A DNA stretch of 64,000 nucleotides from Pallidibacillus pasinlerensis (GCF_009996845.1 NZ_JAACYS010000001.1:47567-111566); one strand, 5' to 3'. Shown: positions 1-9,453, numbered from the stretch's first letter. Notes: a model not told the origin generated them from the letters alone. Made by a program: numbers and translations.

Positions 1-270
1 TTGCTTTTATCAGACGTTCTCGGAACAGAAGATGACATTATTACAAAAGATTTAGAAGCTCGTGTAGACCGAAAATTATTAATGAAAGCACTTCATACGT
101 TATCAGACCGTGAAAAACAAATAATGGAATTACGTTTTGGCCTTGTCGGTGGTGAAGAGAAGACACAAAAGGATGTCGCTGATATGCTAGGGATTTCTCA
201 ATCATACATTTCTAGGCTTGAGAAGAGAATATTCAAACGTTTACGGAAAGAATTTGAAAAAATGGTATAA
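1..270 (+). CDS. sigE: RNA polymerase sporulation sigma factor SigE, C-terminal part (gene starts before the window)
   Basis: This is the last 89 codons of the mother-cell sporulation sigma factor E. The fragment opens in frame at the first base of the window and has no start of its own. Residues 34-48 ([15 protein letters not shown]) begin region 4. Residues 55-83 form the region 4.2 helix-turn-helix ([20 protein letters not shown]) that reads the -35 element, followed by the basic tail ending [10 protein letters not shown]. In Bacillus the gene follows spoIIGA and is followed by sigG, as here. SigE is made as a pro-protein cleaved at its N-terminus, which lies outside this window. Confidence 0.95.
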   Translation: MLLSDVLGTEDDIITKDLEARVDRKLLMKALHTLSDREKQIMELRFGLVGGEEKTQKDVADMLGISQSYISRLEKRIFKRLRKEFEKMV

Positions 271-368
271 AATATACTAACATATTTTATTAAAAAAATT
301 TATTCCAATAAACAGTAACATATAACGGTTTTAGACTACCTTTTAACTATATATTATTTTTTTATGCT

Positions 369-396
369 GCATATTTTTCCCTCCCACGGAGATACT
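369..396 (+). promoter_or_regulatory. Probable sigma-F-type promoter of sigG
   Basis: GCATA at 369-373 is followed after 14 bases by GGAGATACT at 388-396. This fits the forespore sigma-F pattern, roughly GYWTA, then 14-15 bases, then GGnRAnAnT. It lies about 40 bases before the sigG start. In B. subtilis sigG is switched on in the forespore by sigma F, so both place and sequence fit. The assignment is by eye only. Confidence 0.55.
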
Positions 397-434
397 GAAA
401 ATTGTAAAGCACTCCTGTGAGGAGGGAACAGACG

Positions 435-1211
435 ATGATGCGCAACAAAGTAGAGATCTGTGGAGTGGATACTTCTAAGTTACCCGTTTTAAAAAATGAA
501 GAGATGAGAGAACTATTTAAACAAATGCAGGCGGGTGATTTATCTGCTCGAGAAAAATTAGTAAATGGGAATTTACGTCTCGTATTAAGTGTCATTCAAA
601 GATTTAATAATCGAGGGGAATATGTCGATGACTTATTCCAAGTTGGTTGTATTGGTCTTATGAAATCTATTGATAATTTTGATTTAAGCCAAAATGTTCG
701 CTTTTCAACTTATGCGGTTCCCATGATTATTGGAGAAATTCGCCGATACTTACGGGATAATAATCCAATAAGAGTCTCTCGGTCCCTACGCGATATTGCT
801 TATAAATCTTTGCAAGTTCGCGAGCGACTTATGGCCGAGTCATCAAAGGAACCGACTGCTGAAGAAATTGCAAAAGAACTCGATGTACCGAAAGAAGAAA
901 TCGTTTTTGCTTTAGATGCAATTCAAGACCCTGTATCCCTTTTTGAACCGATTTATAATGATGGCGGTGATCCGATTTACGTAGTAGATCAAATTAGTGA
1001 TGAAAAAAATAAGGATTCAAATTGGATTGATGAAATCGCTTTAAAAGAAGGAATACGAAGGCTTAATGAACGTGAGAAGATGATTTTGAAAAAACGGTTT
1101 TTCCAAGGGAAGACACAAATGGAAGTAGCCGAAGAAATCGGTATATCACAGGCACAAGTCTCTCGTTTGGAAAAAGCAGCAATTAAACAAATGTCGAAAA
1201 ATATACAATAA
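435..1211 (+). CDS. sigG: RNA polymerase sporulation sigma factor SigG (late forespore)
   Basis: This is the late forespore sigma factor of the sigma-70 family, 258 residues with the chosen start. The N-terminal stretch NKVEICGVDTSKLPVLKNEE is the SigG hallmark. Regions 2.2-2.4 lie at about 66-105 (DLFQVGCIGLMKSIDNFD, then RFSTYAVPMIIGEIRRYLRD). The region 4.2 helix-turn-helix is TQMEVAEEIGISQAQVSRLE near the end. ATG 435 is preferred because a GAGGAGG site lies ten bases upstream and the product then starts as in other SigG proteins; an upstream GTG at 417 overlaps that site. The gene stands alone, between the sigma-F-like promoter and a terminator. Confidence 0.97.
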   Translation: MMRNKVEICGVDTSKLPVLKNEEMRELFKQMQAGDLSAREKLVNGNLRLVLSVIQRFNNRGEYVDDLFQVGCIGLMKSIDNFDLSQNVRFSTYAVPMIIGEIRRYLRDNNPIRVSRSLRDIAYKSLQVRERLMAESSKEPTAEEIAKELDVPKEEIVFALDAIQDPVSLFEPIYNDGGDPIYVVDQISDEKNKDSNWIDEIALKEGIRRLNEREKMILKKRFFQGKTQMEVAEEIGISQAQVSRLEKAAIKQMSKNIQ

Positions 1212-1234
1212 ATTAAAATAGATAATTACAAATG

Positions 1235-1276
1235 AAAGGACTTTCTGTAGTAATTACAGAAGTCCTTTGTTTTTTA
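1235..1276 (+). terminator. Rho-independent terminator after sigG
   Basis: AAAGGACTTTCTGTA (1235-1249) pairs with TACAGAAGTCCTTT (1255-1268), with one bulged T, and a T-rich run follows. It closes the sigG unit. Confidence 0.85.
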
Positions 1277-1456
1277 TTATGGATTAGCAAATTTTGTTAA
1301 GTTTTTCAAGTTTCTATGGTAAACTTAAAAAGAGATTCTTATTTTAAGCTGTATTATAATAAGTAGAACAGTGAGCGAAAATAATGTCCTTATAAAATTT
1401 TAAACATTTAAGGATGCTTTATACTAAATCTTAAAATTTTAAAAGCAGGTGATGAA

Positions 1457-2284
1457 ATGACTGAACCTTTTCTTCTTAAAGATCCAACATTTTTCGTTAT
1501 TGAAGAATGGCAAAAACTAAATCCACGAATTATTGCTGGATTTACTACTAAAAACAATGGTTTCAGTCTTTCTCATTATAAAAGTAATAATTTAGGTCTT
1601 CACGTAGGTGACGACAGCCATACCGTTGTGAAAAATCGAGAAAAATTGGCTGACCAAATTCAAATTCCGCTTAATCAATGGGTGTGTTTACAACAGACGC
1701 ACGGAAATAACGTTCAGTACGTTAATCAAGAACATTGGGGAAGTGGTGCTCTTGATTTTGAAACGAGTATAAAAGATTGTGACGGCATTTACACGAATCA
1801 ACCAGGAACATTACTTGGTTTGATGTATGCCGACTGTGTGCCTATTTACTTTTATGCACCACAGGAGCAAATGGTTGGAATTGTCCATGCAGGCTGGAAA
1901 GGTACTGTGAAAAAAATCGTCCAATCTTTGCTAAATGATTGGCAACATAAGGGTATTGATTTATCTAGCGTTTATGCTTGTATTGGACCATCTATTTGCG
2001 AACATTGTTATATTGTAGATGATAGAGTAATTAATGAAGTAAAAATCATGAATCTAAGTCATCATGAACGTTTTTATAATGAAATTAAACCGAACCAATA
2101 TAAACTTGATTTAAAAGGATTAAATAAAGCCTTATTAACACAAATAGGTCTACGGGAAAATCAAATTCAATTGACAAGTCTTTGTACTAGCTGTGAGAAT
2201 TCACAGTTTTACTCTCATCGTCGTGACCAGGGAAAGACTGGACGTATGATGGGATTTATAGGGATTAAGGAGAAGGAGGATTAG
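1457..2284 (+). CDS. ylmD: YlmD, DUF152 / PgeF-type (laccase-domain) protein
   Basis: This is a 275-residue member of the DUF152 (laccase-domain, YfiH/PgeF) family. Members have been described as purine-nucleoside-active enzymes, and the E. coli relative as a peptidoglycan editing factor. The three metal-site motifs are in place: QTHG with His82, ADC at 125-127, and VHAGWKG with His144, plus CIGPSIC further on. The GCAGGTGAT ribosome site lies just before ATG 1457. It begins the ylmD-ylmE-sepF-ylmG-ylmH run. The usual upstream neighbour ylmC is absent here. The cellular role in Bacillus is not settled. Confidence 0.9.
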   Translation: MTEPFLLKDPTFFVIEEWQKLNPRIIAGFTTKNNGFSLSHYKSNNLGLHVGDDSHTVVKNREKLADQIQIPLNQWVCLQQTHGNNVQYVNQEHWGSGALDFETSIKDCDGIYTNQPGTLLGLMYADCVPIYFYAPQEQMVGIVHAGWKGTVKKIVQSLLNDWQHKGIDLSSVYACIGPSICEHCYIVDDRVINEVKIMNLSHHERFYNEIKPNQYKLDLKGLNKALLTQIGLRENQIQLTSLCTSCENSQFYSHRRDQGKTGRMMGFIGIKEKED

Positions 2285-2286
2285 AC

Positions 2287-2964
2287 TTGGCAACAAGTGT
2301 AAAAGAAAATTTAGCAGTAATTCAAGAGAAGATAAAGCAAACATGTGAAAAAGTAGGTCGTGATCCTCAAGAAATTAAAATTATCGCTGTAACGAAATAT
2401 TCTACTATTGAACGAACTAAAGAAGCGATTGAAGCTGGAGTAATTCATTTAGGTGAAAACCGTGATCATGAATTTTTAAATAAATATGAAGTGTTGGGAG
2501 ATAAACCTACATGGCATTTTATAGGTACGTTGCAATCAAGAAAGGTAAAAAATATAATTGATAAAGTTCATTATATTCATTCCCTTGACCGAAAATCATT
2601 AGCAAAAGAAATAAATAAACGAGCAACAAAACCGATCAATTGTTTTGTACAAGTAAATGTCAGTGGTGAAGAATCGAAACACGGGATTGCACCTGAAGAA
2701 ACTGTAGAATTTGTAAAATCTTTACAACAGTACCCAAATATTCGTATTATTGGTTTAATGACGATGGCGCCGCATATAGAAGATGAAACAATCTTGCGAA
2801 CATGTTTTCAAAAGCTTCGCCAACTCCAACAACAAATTCAACAGTTGGAGTTAGAATATGCCCCATGTACCGAATTATCGATGGGAATGTCCAATGACTA
2901 TGAGATTGCCATAGAAGAAGGAGCAACTTATATACGTATTGGTACAGCCCTTGTAGGTGAATAG
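2287..2964 (+). CDS. ylmE: YlmE, YggS/PLPBP-family pyridoxal-phosphate-binding protein
   Basis: This is a 225-residue single-domain PLP-binding protein of the YggS/PROSC family, involved in vitamin B6 and amino-acid homeostasis and without a known catalytic activity. The PLP lysine is Lys37 in AVTKY. HLGENRD, WHFIGTLQSRK, GLMTMAP and SMGMSNDYE are family motifs. TTG at 2287 is taken as start because it follows the strong site AAGGAGAAGGAGG and gives the family N-terminus. It begins two bases after ylmD ends and lies directly before sepF. In many bacteria this gene sits beside division genes. Confidence 0.95.
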   Translation: MATSVKENLAVIQEKIKQTCEKVGRDPQEIKIIAVTKYSTIERTKEAIEAGVIHLGENRDHEFLNKYEVLGDKPTWHFIGTLQSRKVKNIIDKVHYIHSLDRKSLAKEINKRATKPINCFVQVNVSGEESKHGIAPEETVEFVKSLQQYPNIRIIGLMTMAPHIEDETILRTCFQKLRQLQQQIQQLELEYAPCTELSMGMSNDYEIAIEEGATYIRIGTALVGE

Positions 2965-2981
2965 TTTGGAGGTGACCCCGA

Positions 2982-3446
2982 ATGGGATTTAAATCAAAAA
3001 TAAAAAACTGGTTTTTCTTAGATGAATCTTATGAAGAAGAATACGATGATGAAAATTATAGCGATAATAAAAAAGAACATTATCCTGTTCAAAAGGAAAA
3101 TGTAGTCCATGAAAAAGTGAACCAAACTAGAAGTAATGTTGTTAAACTAGAAAGTGTGAAAAACCAGTCGAAACTAGTTCTTTCAGAACCTCGAGTATTT
3201 GCAGAGGCACAAGAAATTGCGGACCATATAAAAAATCGGAGAGCGGTTGTCGTTAATTTACAACGAATTGATAAAAACCAAGCAAAAAGAATTGTCGACT
3301 TTTTAAGCGGAACAGTTTATGCATTAGGTGGAGATATACAAAAGGTAGGCACAAATATTATTTTGTGTACACCTGATAATGTTGAAGTATCAGGAAATAT
3401 TTCGGATATGTTTATAGATCAAGAATTTGATGATACGAGGTGGTAA
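2982..3446 (+). CDS. sepF: Cell division protein SepF
   Basis: SepF is a membrane-tethered FtsZ partner that bundles FtsZ polymers at the septum. The 154-residue protein has the family build. An N-terminal amphipathic stretch ([11 protein letters not shown], 2-12) serves as membrane anchor. An acidic, low-complexity linker covers about 14-60. The DUF552 domain runs from about 68 to 145 ([20 protein letters not shown], then [17 protein letters not shown]). GGAGGTGACC precedes ATG 2982. It sits between ylmE and ylmG as in Bacillus. Confidence 0.96.
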   Translation: MGFKSKIKNWFFLDESYEEEYDDENYSDNKKEHYPVQKENVVHEKVNQTRSNVVKLESVKNQSKLVLSEPRVFAEAQEIADHIKNRRAVVVNLQRIDKNQAKRIVDFLSGTVYALGGDIQKVGTNIILCTPDNVEVSGNISDMFIDQEFDDTRW

Positions 3447-3449
3447 GCA

Positions 3450-3704
3450 TTGGTTGCAATTGTTAATCTGTTATTTCAAATTTATTTTATTGCATTAATT
3501 ATTTACATTTTCATGTCATGGGTACCGGGTTCTCGGGAAACCGCTATTGGTGAATTTTTAGCGAAAATATGTGAGCCGTATTTAGAACCTTTTAGAAGAT
3601 TCATCCCACCTTTAGGATTGTTCGACCTATCTCCAATTGTCGCTATTTTAGTACTTCAATTTGCAAAAGTTGGTTTAATTCAAGTATTATTAATGATTTT
3701 CTAG
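3450..3704 (+). CDS. ylmG: YlmG, YggT-family small membrane protein
   Basis: This is an 84-residue YggT-family membrane protein with two hydrophobic segments, about 3-25 and 60-83. Between them is the family loop SWVPGSRET and [13 protein letters not shown]. The translation start is TTG 3450, three bases after the sepF stop, with GAGGTGG inside the end of sepF as ribosome site. The role is not firmly known. Its place beside sepF and divIVA suggests a link to membrane or nucleoid organisation at division, as proposed for plastid homologues. Confidence 0.9.
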   Translation: MVAIVNLLFQIYFIALIIYIFMSWVPGSRETAIGEFLAKICEPYLEPFRRFIPPLGLFDLSPIVAILVLQFAKVGLIQVLLMIF

Positions 3705-3716
3705 TAAGGAGATAGT

Positions 3717-4490
3717 ATGTCAATTTATCAACATTTTCGCCCTGAAGAAAAAGAGTTTATTGATCAAGTAATGAGTTGGAAAAATTATGTTGAAATGAAT
3801 TATTCTCCGAAATTAACGGATTTTTTAGACCCACGGGAACAGTTCATCGTCCAATCCATCATTGGACAAAATGGGGAAGTAAAGTACCAATTATTTGGTG
3901 GAGCAAACAGTGCAGAAAGAAAAAGAGCACTTATATATCCGGATTATTTTCAACCGGAAGATGACGACTTTGAAATTCAACTATTTGAGATTAAATATCC
4001 AGTAAAATTTGTCAATTTATCCCATCCCCAAGTTTTAGGTAGTTTAATGGGGATTGGGTTGAAAAGGGAAAAATATGGCGATATATTAATCGATGGGGAA
4101 CGAATCCAATTTTTCGTTGCAAAAGAAATTGCTGACTATATTCGCATACATTTTCATCAAGTTGGAAAAGCAACCGTAAAATTGGAAGATTTACCTTTAT
4201 CTGAAGCAATCAAAGCAAACGAACAAACTGAAGAAAAGGAATTTACCGTTTCTTCTTTACGGTTAGATGCGGTTTTATCAACGGCCAGTCGTCTTTCACG
4301 TGAAAAGACACAGAAATTAATTGAAAATGGCCTTGTGAAAGTAAATTTTAGAATCGTTGAATCACCATCTTATCTGTTAGATGAAGGTGATTTAATTTCT
4401 GCAAAAAGAATTGGGCGCATGAAGTTAACTTTCATTGGTGAACAAACGAGAAAAAACAAATGGCGAATCCGTCTCGGTTATTTTAAATAA
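3717..4490 (+). CDS. ylmH: YlmH, S4-domain RNA-binding protein
   Basis: This is a 257-residue protein with a conserved N-terminal domain and a C-terminal S4 RNA-binding domain at about 178-245 (SSLRLDAVLSTASRLSREKTQKLI). B. subtilis YlmH binds stalled 50S subunits and has been implicated in ribosome rescue and quality control. AAGGAGATAGT precedes ATG 3717. It is the last gene before divIVA, which has its own promoter-like -10. Confidence 0.93.
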   Translation: MSIYQHFRPEEKEFIDQVMSWKNYVEMNYSPKLTDFLDPREQFIVQSIIGQNGEVKYQLFGGANSAERKRALIYPDYFQPEDDDFEIQLFEIKYPVKFVNLSHPQVLGSLMGIGLKREKYGDILIDGERIQFFVAKEIADYIRIHFHQVGKATVKLEDLPLSEAIKANEQTEEKEFTVSSLRLDAVLSTASRLSREKTQKLIENGLVKVNFRIVESPSYLLDEGDLISAKRIGRMKLTFIGEQTRKNKWRIRLGYFK

Positions 4491-4538
4491 ATTTACCCGT
4501 TTTGCAGGAAAATTATCACAAACTGTCGAAAAATAGTT

Positions 4539-4544
4539 TATAAT
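4539..4544 (+). promoter_or_regulatory. Probable -10 element for divIVA
   Basis: A perfect TATAAT lies 36 bases before divIVA. The best -35 at 17 bp spacing, TCACAA (4516-4521), is poor, so only the -10 is convincing. Confidence 0.4.
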
Positions 4545-4580
4545 ATAAAATAATATGATATTTACTTTGGAGGTGGCTTT

Positions 4581-5111
4581 ATGCCGTTAACGCCATTAGA
4601 CATACATAATAAAGAGTTTTCCAAATCATTTCGAGGCTACGATGAAGACGAAGTTAATGAGTTTCTAGATCAAGTTATTAAAGATTATGAAATTATTATT
4701 CGTGATAAAAAAGAACTTGAAGAGCGAATAAAAGATTTAGAAGAAAGATTAAGCCGTTACAATAATATCGAAGAAACATTAAATAAATCGATTGTTGTTG
4801 CACAAGAGGCTGCAGAAGAAGTAAAAAGTAGCGCCCAAAAAGAAGCAAAACTAATCATTCGTGAAGCGGAAAAAAATGCCGATCGTATTGTAAATGAAGC
4901 TCTTTCTAAAGCAAGAAAAATTGCATTAGAAATTGAAGATTTAAAGAAACAGTCAAAAGTATTCCGCAATCGTTTTAGAATGTTAATTGAAGCCCAATTA
5001 GAAATGGTAGATAGTAAAGATTGGGATCAATTAATGGAATTTGATATTGATGCTACTGAATTGAAGTCTTTAGAAGAGGACGAAGAAGTTCAATTTAGTA
5101 CACAAAAATAA
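4581..5111 (+). CDS. divIVA: Septum/pole-site protein DivIVA
   Basis: DivIVA is a coiled-coil scaffold that recognises negative membrane curvature at septa and poles, recruiting MinJ/MinCD and, in sporulation, chromosome-anchoring factors. The 176-residue protein has the lipid-binding N-terminal domain at 1-32 (LTPLDIHNKEF, FRGYDEDEVNEFLDQV) and long heptad-rich helices over about 33-150. A short acidic tail ends it. TTTGGAGGTGGC precedes ATG 4581. The following gene, ileS, starts from its own promoter and T-box. Confidence 0.97.
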   Translation: MPLTPLDIHNKEFSKSFRGYDEDEVNEFLDQVIKDYEIIIRDKKELEERIKDLEERLSRYNNIEETLNKSIVVAQEAAEEVKSSAQKEAKLIIREAEKNADRIVNEALSKARKIALEIEDLKKQSKVFRNRFRMLIEAQLEMVDSKDWDQLMEFDIDATELKSLEEDEEVQFSTQK

Positions 5112-5128
5112 TAATTTTTAATAAAAAG

Positions 5129-5157
5129 TTGACGAATTAGTAAATTTTGCATATAAT
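5129..5157 (+). promoter_or_regulatory. Sigma-A promoter of the ileS T-box leader
   Basis: TTGACG (5129-5134), 17 bases, TATAAT (5152-5157). This is a near-consensus promoter placed about 40 bases before stem I of the T-box. Confidence 0.85.
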
Positions 5158-5189
5158 TCGTTATACTAATATTTATACGTATCGAATTT

Positions 5190-5440
5190 AATAATTAGAA
5201 ACGATGAGAGGGAAAGTACAACTTCTAATTCTTTTCTACAGCGAACCGGTGATGGTGGGAGTCCGGTAAAAGAAGAAGTTGGAAGATCACCCTGGAGTTC
5301 TTGTACCGAAATTATAGTAAGTACAAGCGTGCGTGCACGTTAACGAATACAAGTGGGCAAAATTATTTTATATTTTTGCCTAATTGGGTGGTACCGCGGG
5401 AATAGCCTTCTCGTCCCAAATGGGATGAGAGGGCTTTTTG
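5190..5440 (+). ncRNA. T-box riboswitch (tRNA-Ile sensing) controlling ileS
   Basis: This leader RNA senses uncharged tRNA-Ile. The conserved T-box TGGGTGGTACCGCGG is at 5385-5399, and its GG..ACC core pairs with the tRNA acceptor end. ATC at 5286-5288, followed by A, in GAAGATCAC is the likely specifier codon and matches the isoleucyl-tRNA synthetase gene downstream. The terminator helix is AGCCTTCTCGTCCCA (5404-5418) against TGGGATGAGAGGGCT (5421-5435), followed by a T run. Binding of uncharged tRNA should favour the antiterminator and switch on ileS. Confidence 0.95.
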
Positions 5441-5532
5441 TATTTCTAATAATTTCTAATTTATTTTCCTAAAATGATTAGAAAATTACTTAACAGGTAA
5501 TGATGAAGATAATAAAAGGAAGGTGTAAGAAA

Positions 5533-8307
5533 TTGGATTATAAAGAAACATTATTAATGCCAAAAACAAAATTTCCAATGCGTGGAAATTTAACGAAAAA
5601 AGAACCTGAAATTCAAGCAAAATGGGAAGAAATGGATATTTACAAAAAAGTACAAGAACGGACAAAAGGTCGTCCGAAGTATGTACTACATGATGGACCA
5701 CCTTATGCGAACGGTAGTCTTCACATGGGGCACGCATTAAACAAAGTATTAAAAGATTTAATTGTACGTTCAAGATCAATGTTAGGTTACGATGCTCCAT
5801 ATGTTCCTGGTTGGGATACACATGGTTTACCGATTGAACAAGAATTAACGAAAAAAGGTGTAAATCGAAAAGAAATGTCCGTTTCCGAGTTCCGTAAGCT
5901 TTGTGAACAATATGCTTTTGAACAAATTGATATTCAAAGAAAAGGGTTTAAGAGTTTAGGTGTTCGTGGAGACTGGGAAAATCCTTATTTAACCCTAAAT
6001 CCAATTTTCGAAGCGCAACAAATTCGCGTATTCGGTGAAATGGCAAAAAAAGGCTTAATCTATAAAGGTTCAAAACCAGTTTATTGGTCACCATCATCTG
6101 AATCAGCTTTAGCTGAAGCGGAAATTGAATATAAAGATGTCCGTTCACCATCGATTTATGTTGCTTTCCCAGTAAAAGATGGAAAAGGTGTTTTAGATAA
6201 TGATACTGAAATTGTGATTTGGACAACGACACCATGGACAATTCCAGCTAACTTAGGTATTTCTGTTCACCCTGAGTTTAACTATATTGTTGTAAACGTT
6301 GGGGACCGTAAATTCCTAATTGCTGAAGATTTATTAAAAACTGTGGCAGAAGAAATCGAATGGACAGACTATAAAGTTGTTCAAACAGTGAAAGGAAAAG
6401 AGTTAGAATACGTCGTTGCAAAACATCCGATTTATGATCGTGATTCTCTTGTGATGTGCGGTGAACACGTCACTTTAGATGCAGGTACAGGAGCCGTTCA
6501 TACAGCTCCAGGACACGGGGAAGACGACTTCCGTATCGGTCAAAAATACAATTTAGGTGTATTAGCTCCAGTAGATGATCGTGGTCATATGACAGAAGAG
6601 GCACCTGGATTCGAAGGCATGTTTTACGATAAAGCAAATAAAGCAATTACACAAAAATTAGAAGAAGTAGGCGCTTTATTAAAACTTACTTTTATTACTC
6701 ACTCCTATCCACATGATTGGCGTACGAAAAAACCAGTTATTTTCCGTGCAACACCTCAATGGTTTGCATCGATTGAGCCAATTCGTGAAAAATTATTACA
6801 AGAAATTCAAAATGTTAAATGGTTTAACCAATGGGGCGAAACAAGACTTTACAACATGATTCGTGACCGTGGTGACTGGTGTATTTCTCGTCAACGTGTT
6901 TGGGGTGTTCCAATTCCAGTCTTTTATGCGGAAAATGGTGAACCAATTATTACTGAAGAAACAATTGAACATGTGGCAAAATTATTTGAAGAACATGGTT
7001 CCAATGTTTGGTTCGAGCGCGATGCGAAAGATTTACTTCCTGAAGGCTTTACACATCCAGGTAGTCCGAATGGTGAGTTTACGAAAGAAACAGATATTAT
7101 GGACGTTTGGTTCGACTCTGGTTCTTCTCACCACGGTGTTTTACGTACACGCGAAGAATTAAAATTCCCAGCGGATATTTATTTAGAAGGTTCTGACCAA
7201 TATCGTGGCTGGTTTAACTCAAGCTTAATCATTAGTGTAGCAGTAAATGGTGTCGCACCATATGAAGGTGTTGTTTCTAACGGATTTACCGTTGATGGTG
7301 AAGGTAAGAAAATGTCTAAATCCGTAGGTAACGTCATTGTTCCTGAACAAGTAACAAAACAATACGGTGCTGACGTACTGCGTCTATGGGTAACTTCCGT
7401 TGACTATACACAAGATGTTAAAGTTTCAATGGATCACTTTAAACAAATTTCTGAAGTGTACCGTAAAATCCGTAACACCGTTCGCTTTATGTTAGGTAAC
7501 TTAAATGACTTTGACGTTAAAAAAGACGCTGTCCCATATGAGAACTTACGTGAAGTTGACAAATTTATGCTTGTAAAATTAAATCAACTAATTAAAAATG
7601 TTCGTGAAAACTATGTAAATTACCGATTCTCAGAAATTTACCATGACTTAACTCATTTTATTACATTAGATTTAAGTGCGTTCTACTTAGACTTTGCAAA
7701 AGACGTACTTTACATTGAAGCGGAAAATAATCCAGTTCGTCGTTCCATGCAAACCGTAATCTATGAATGCCTAGTTGCTTTAACAAAAATGTTATCGCCA
7801 ATCATTCCACATACAGCAGATGAAATTTGGGAATACATTCCAGGAGTAGAAGAAGAAAGTGTACAATTAACTGATATTCCTGAGTATAAAGAACTTCCTA
7901 ATGCTGATCAATTAGTGGAAAAATGGACGAAATTCATGAAGCTTCGTGATGAAGTATTAAAAGCATTAGAAGAAGCACGTAATGAAAAAGTAATCGGTAA
8001 ATCTTTAACAGCGAAAGTTACATTATATGTTCGTGAACATGTAAAAGAATTACTTGATTCGATTGACGAAAACGTTGGACAAATTTTCATCGTATCTGAC
8101 TTAGAAGTTGCCGGCAGCTACGAAGATGCCCCAGAAAATGCATTAAAACTAGAACATTCTGCAATTGTAGTGACTAAAGCAGAAGGTGAAACTTGTGAAC
8201 GTTGTTGGGTTGTAACACCAGATGTTGGTCAAAACGAAAACCATCCTACATTATGCCCACGCTGTGCTGAGGTTGTAGAAGAAAATTATAGTAATACAGT
8301 AAAATAA
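5533..8307 (+). CDS. ileS: Isoleucyl-tRNA synthetase
   Basis: This class I synthetase charges tRNA-Ile. It has 924 residues from the TTG start. The HIGH-type motif is HMGH (64-67, in [12 protein letters not shown]). The CP1 editing domain holds WTTTPWTIP. The KMSKS motif is in [10 protein letters not shown] at about 595. The C-terminus carries a zinc-binding end (CERCW and CPRC). TTG 5533 is preferred to the upstream ATG 5500: AAAAGGAAGG precedes it by about ten bases, and the product then begins [11 protein letters not shown] as in Bacillus. Expression is set by the T-box upstream. Confidence 0.98.
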   Translation: MDYKETLLMPKTKFPMRGNLTKKEPEIQAKWEEMDIYKKVQERTKGRPKYVLHDGPPYANGSLHMGHALNKVLKDLIVRSRSMLGYDAPYVPGWDTHGLPIEQELTKKGVNRKEMSVSEFRKLCEQYAFEQIDIQRKGFKSLGVRGDWENPYLTLNPIFEAQQIRVFGEMAKKGLIYKGSKPVYWSPSSESALAEAEIEYKDVRSPSIYVAFPVKDGKGVLDNDTEIVIWTTTPWTIPANLGISVHPEFNYIVVNVGDRKFLIAEDLLKTVAEEIEWTDYKVVQTVKGKELEYVVAKHPIYDRDSLVMCGEHVTLDAGTGAVHTAPGHGEDDFRIGQKYNLGVLAPVDDRGHMTEEAPGFEGMFYDKANKAITQKLEEVGALLKLTFITHSYPHDWRTKKPVIFRATPQWFASIEPIREKLLQEIQNVKWFNQWGETRLYNMIRDRGDWCISRQRVWGVPIPVFYAENGEPIITEETIEHVAKLFEEHGSNVWFERDAKDLLPEGFTHPGSPNGEFTKETDIMDVWFDSGSSHHGVLRTREELKFPADIYLEGSDQYRGWFNSSLIISVAVNGVAPYEGVVSNGFTVDGEGKKMSKSVGNVIVPEQVTKQYGADVLRLWVTSVDYTQDVKVSMDHFKQISEVYRKIRNTVRFMLGNLNDFDVKKDAVPYENLREVDKFMLVKLNQLIKNVRENYVNYRFSEIYHDLTHFITLDLSAFYLDFAKDVLYIEAENNPVRRSMQTVIYECLVALTKMLSPIIPHTADEIWEYIPGVEEESVQLTDIPEYKELPNADQLVEKWTKFMKLRDEVLKALEEARNEKVIGKSLTAKVTLYVREHVKELLDSIDENVGQIFIVSDLEVAGSYEDAPENALKLEHSAIVVTKAEGETCERCWVVTPDVGQNENHPTLCPRCAEVVEENYSNTVK

Positions 8308-8333
8308 TTTTTTGACAAATGAAAATCAATCAT

Positions 8334-8358
8334 GGGTTGTCTTATTGACAGCCCTTTT
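8334..8358 (+). terminator. Terminator after ileS
   Basis: GGGTTGTC (8334-8341) pairs with GACAGCCC (8347-8354) through one G-T pair, followed by TTTT. Confidence 0.75.
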
Positions 8359-8425
8359 CTTTTGAAAAATCTCCCTCAATTTCCTTCTATCGTCAAAAAA
8401 GCAATATTTTTTTCAAACTTTCCTC

Positions 8426-8454
8426 GTCACATTCGGTCATACTATACATACAAT
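8426..8454 (+). promoter_or_regulatory. Possible sporulation-type promoter(s) of ylyA
   Basis: CATACAAT at 8447-8454 is a full sigma-E-type -10. GTCACATT at 8426-8433, 13 bases upstream, is one base off the sigma-E -35 pattern GTCATATT. Overlapping this is CATACTA at 8438-8444, a sigma-G/F-type -10 without a clear -35. Assigned by eye. Confidence 0.4.
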
Positions 8455-8490
8455 GAAAAATAGATTATTGAACGTATAGGGAGGTTTTTC

Positions 8491-8808
8491 ATGGAAAACA
8501 CATTGCTATATTCACTTTATGAGGAATTATTGGCAATGAAGGAAGATTTGGAAGAACGCCTTTATAATCAACAATTATCACCTTATGTGAAACAAATGGC
8601 GGAAGAGGAGTTACTTGACATAATAGCGACGATTAAAAAAATTGAAGACGGTGATTTTGGCGTTTGCGAAGAAACTGGAAGCACTATCCCACTTGAATTA
8701 TTAACATTCCAACCGAATGTACGTTCAATAAGTGAAGTGAATTCTATTTTAAAATACTTTAAAAAACCAGTTTTTCCACCGAGCCAAATAAAAACTCCAA
8801 ACTTTTAA
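8491..8808 (+). CDS. ylyA: YlyA, DksA/TraR-like protein without the zinc cysteines
   Basis: This 105-residue protein has the DksA/TraR layout: an N-terminal helical part (about 1-50), then DGDFGVCEETGSTIPLELL, which corresponds to the zinc-finger region. Only one cysteine remains (in GVCEETG); the other three expected zinc ligands are missing. It matches Bacillus YlyA by position and form. YlyA binds RNA polymerase and modulates sigma-G-dependent genes. AGGGAGG precedes ATG 8491. It stands alone between the ileS terminator and lspA, with sporulation-like promoter motifs upstream. Confidence 0.8.
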   Translation: MENTLLYSLYEELLAMKEDLEERLYNQQLSPYVKQMAEEELLDIIATIKKIEDGDFGVCEETGSTIPLELLTFQPNVRSISEVNSILKYFKKPVFPPSQIKTPNF

Positions 8809-8809
8809 T

Positions 8810-8860
8810 GGGTTGGCTAAAAATATACATTTTTTAAATTTTTTAGTCGACCCTAACTTT
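8810..8860 (+). terminator. Probable terminator after ylyA
   Basis: GGGTTGGCTAAAAA (8810-8823) pairs with TTTTTTAGTCGACCC (8839-8853) with wobble pairs and one mismatch. The following T tract is short, so the call is moderate. Confidence 0.55.
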
Positions 8861-8955
8861 TATAATATAACTTCTTTTCTTATAGTAAACATCGCATAAT
8901 GTGGTAATTTATGCTAAAATGCAAAAGAGTTCACTTAAAGTTTGGAGGGGAAAGT

Positions 8956-9453
8956 TTGGTATACTATATTATTGCTTTAATTATAATTGGCATCGATCAA
9001 CTTACAAAGTGGATTATCGTTAAATCGATGGAATTAGGGGAAAGTATTCCAGTAATTGAAAATTTCTTCCACATTACCTCTCATCGTAATAAAGGTGCTG
9101 CATGGGGAATGCTACAAGGACAAATGTGGTTTTTCTATATTGTAACAGTCGTTGTTGTTGTTATATTAATATATTACATACAAAAACATACGAAGGGTGA
9201 GCCTCTTTTCGGTACTGCTCTTGGCTTAATGTTAGGTGGAGCAATTGGAAACTTTATTGATCGATTATTTAGGCAGGAAGTCGTAGATTTTCTCCATTTT
9301 ACTAATATTTTTGGCTATAATTTTCCAGTGTTTAATATTGCGGACTCGGCTTTAACAGTCGGTGTTATTTTATTAATTATTTTTATGATTCTTGATGAAA
9401 GAAAGAATAAAAAGGAGAAAAAAGATGGAGAAGGTTTATCATCTAGTAAGTGA
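8956..9453 (+). CDS. lspA: Lipoprotein signal peptidase (signal peptidase II)
   Basis: LspA is an aspartyl membrane protease that removes signal peptides from diacylglyceryl-prolipoproteins. The 165-residue product from TTG 8956 has four hydrophobic segments. The signature regions are [10 protein letters not shown] near the N-terminus, [16 protein letters not shown] with EVVDF, and [11 protein letters not shown]. The catalytic aspartates are expected in VVDF and NIADS. TTG 8956 follows GGAGGGG at 8944-8950; an upstream ATG at 8911 would add 15 atypical residues. The end overlaps the next gene by 29 bases, suggesting coupled translation. Confidence 0.93.
   Translation: MVYYIIALIIIGIDQLTKWIIVKSMELGESIPVIENFFHITSHRNKGAAWGMLQGQMWFFYIVTVVVVVILIYYIQKHTKGEPLFGTALGLMLGGAIGNFIDRLFRQEVVDFLHFTNIFGYNFPVFNIADSALTVGVILLIIFMILDERKNKKEKKDGEGLSSSK

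Noticed and set aside
6863..7162. 99-codon frame inside ileS
   Set aside because: Out-of-frame shadow of a conserved gene, with no ribosome site of its own.
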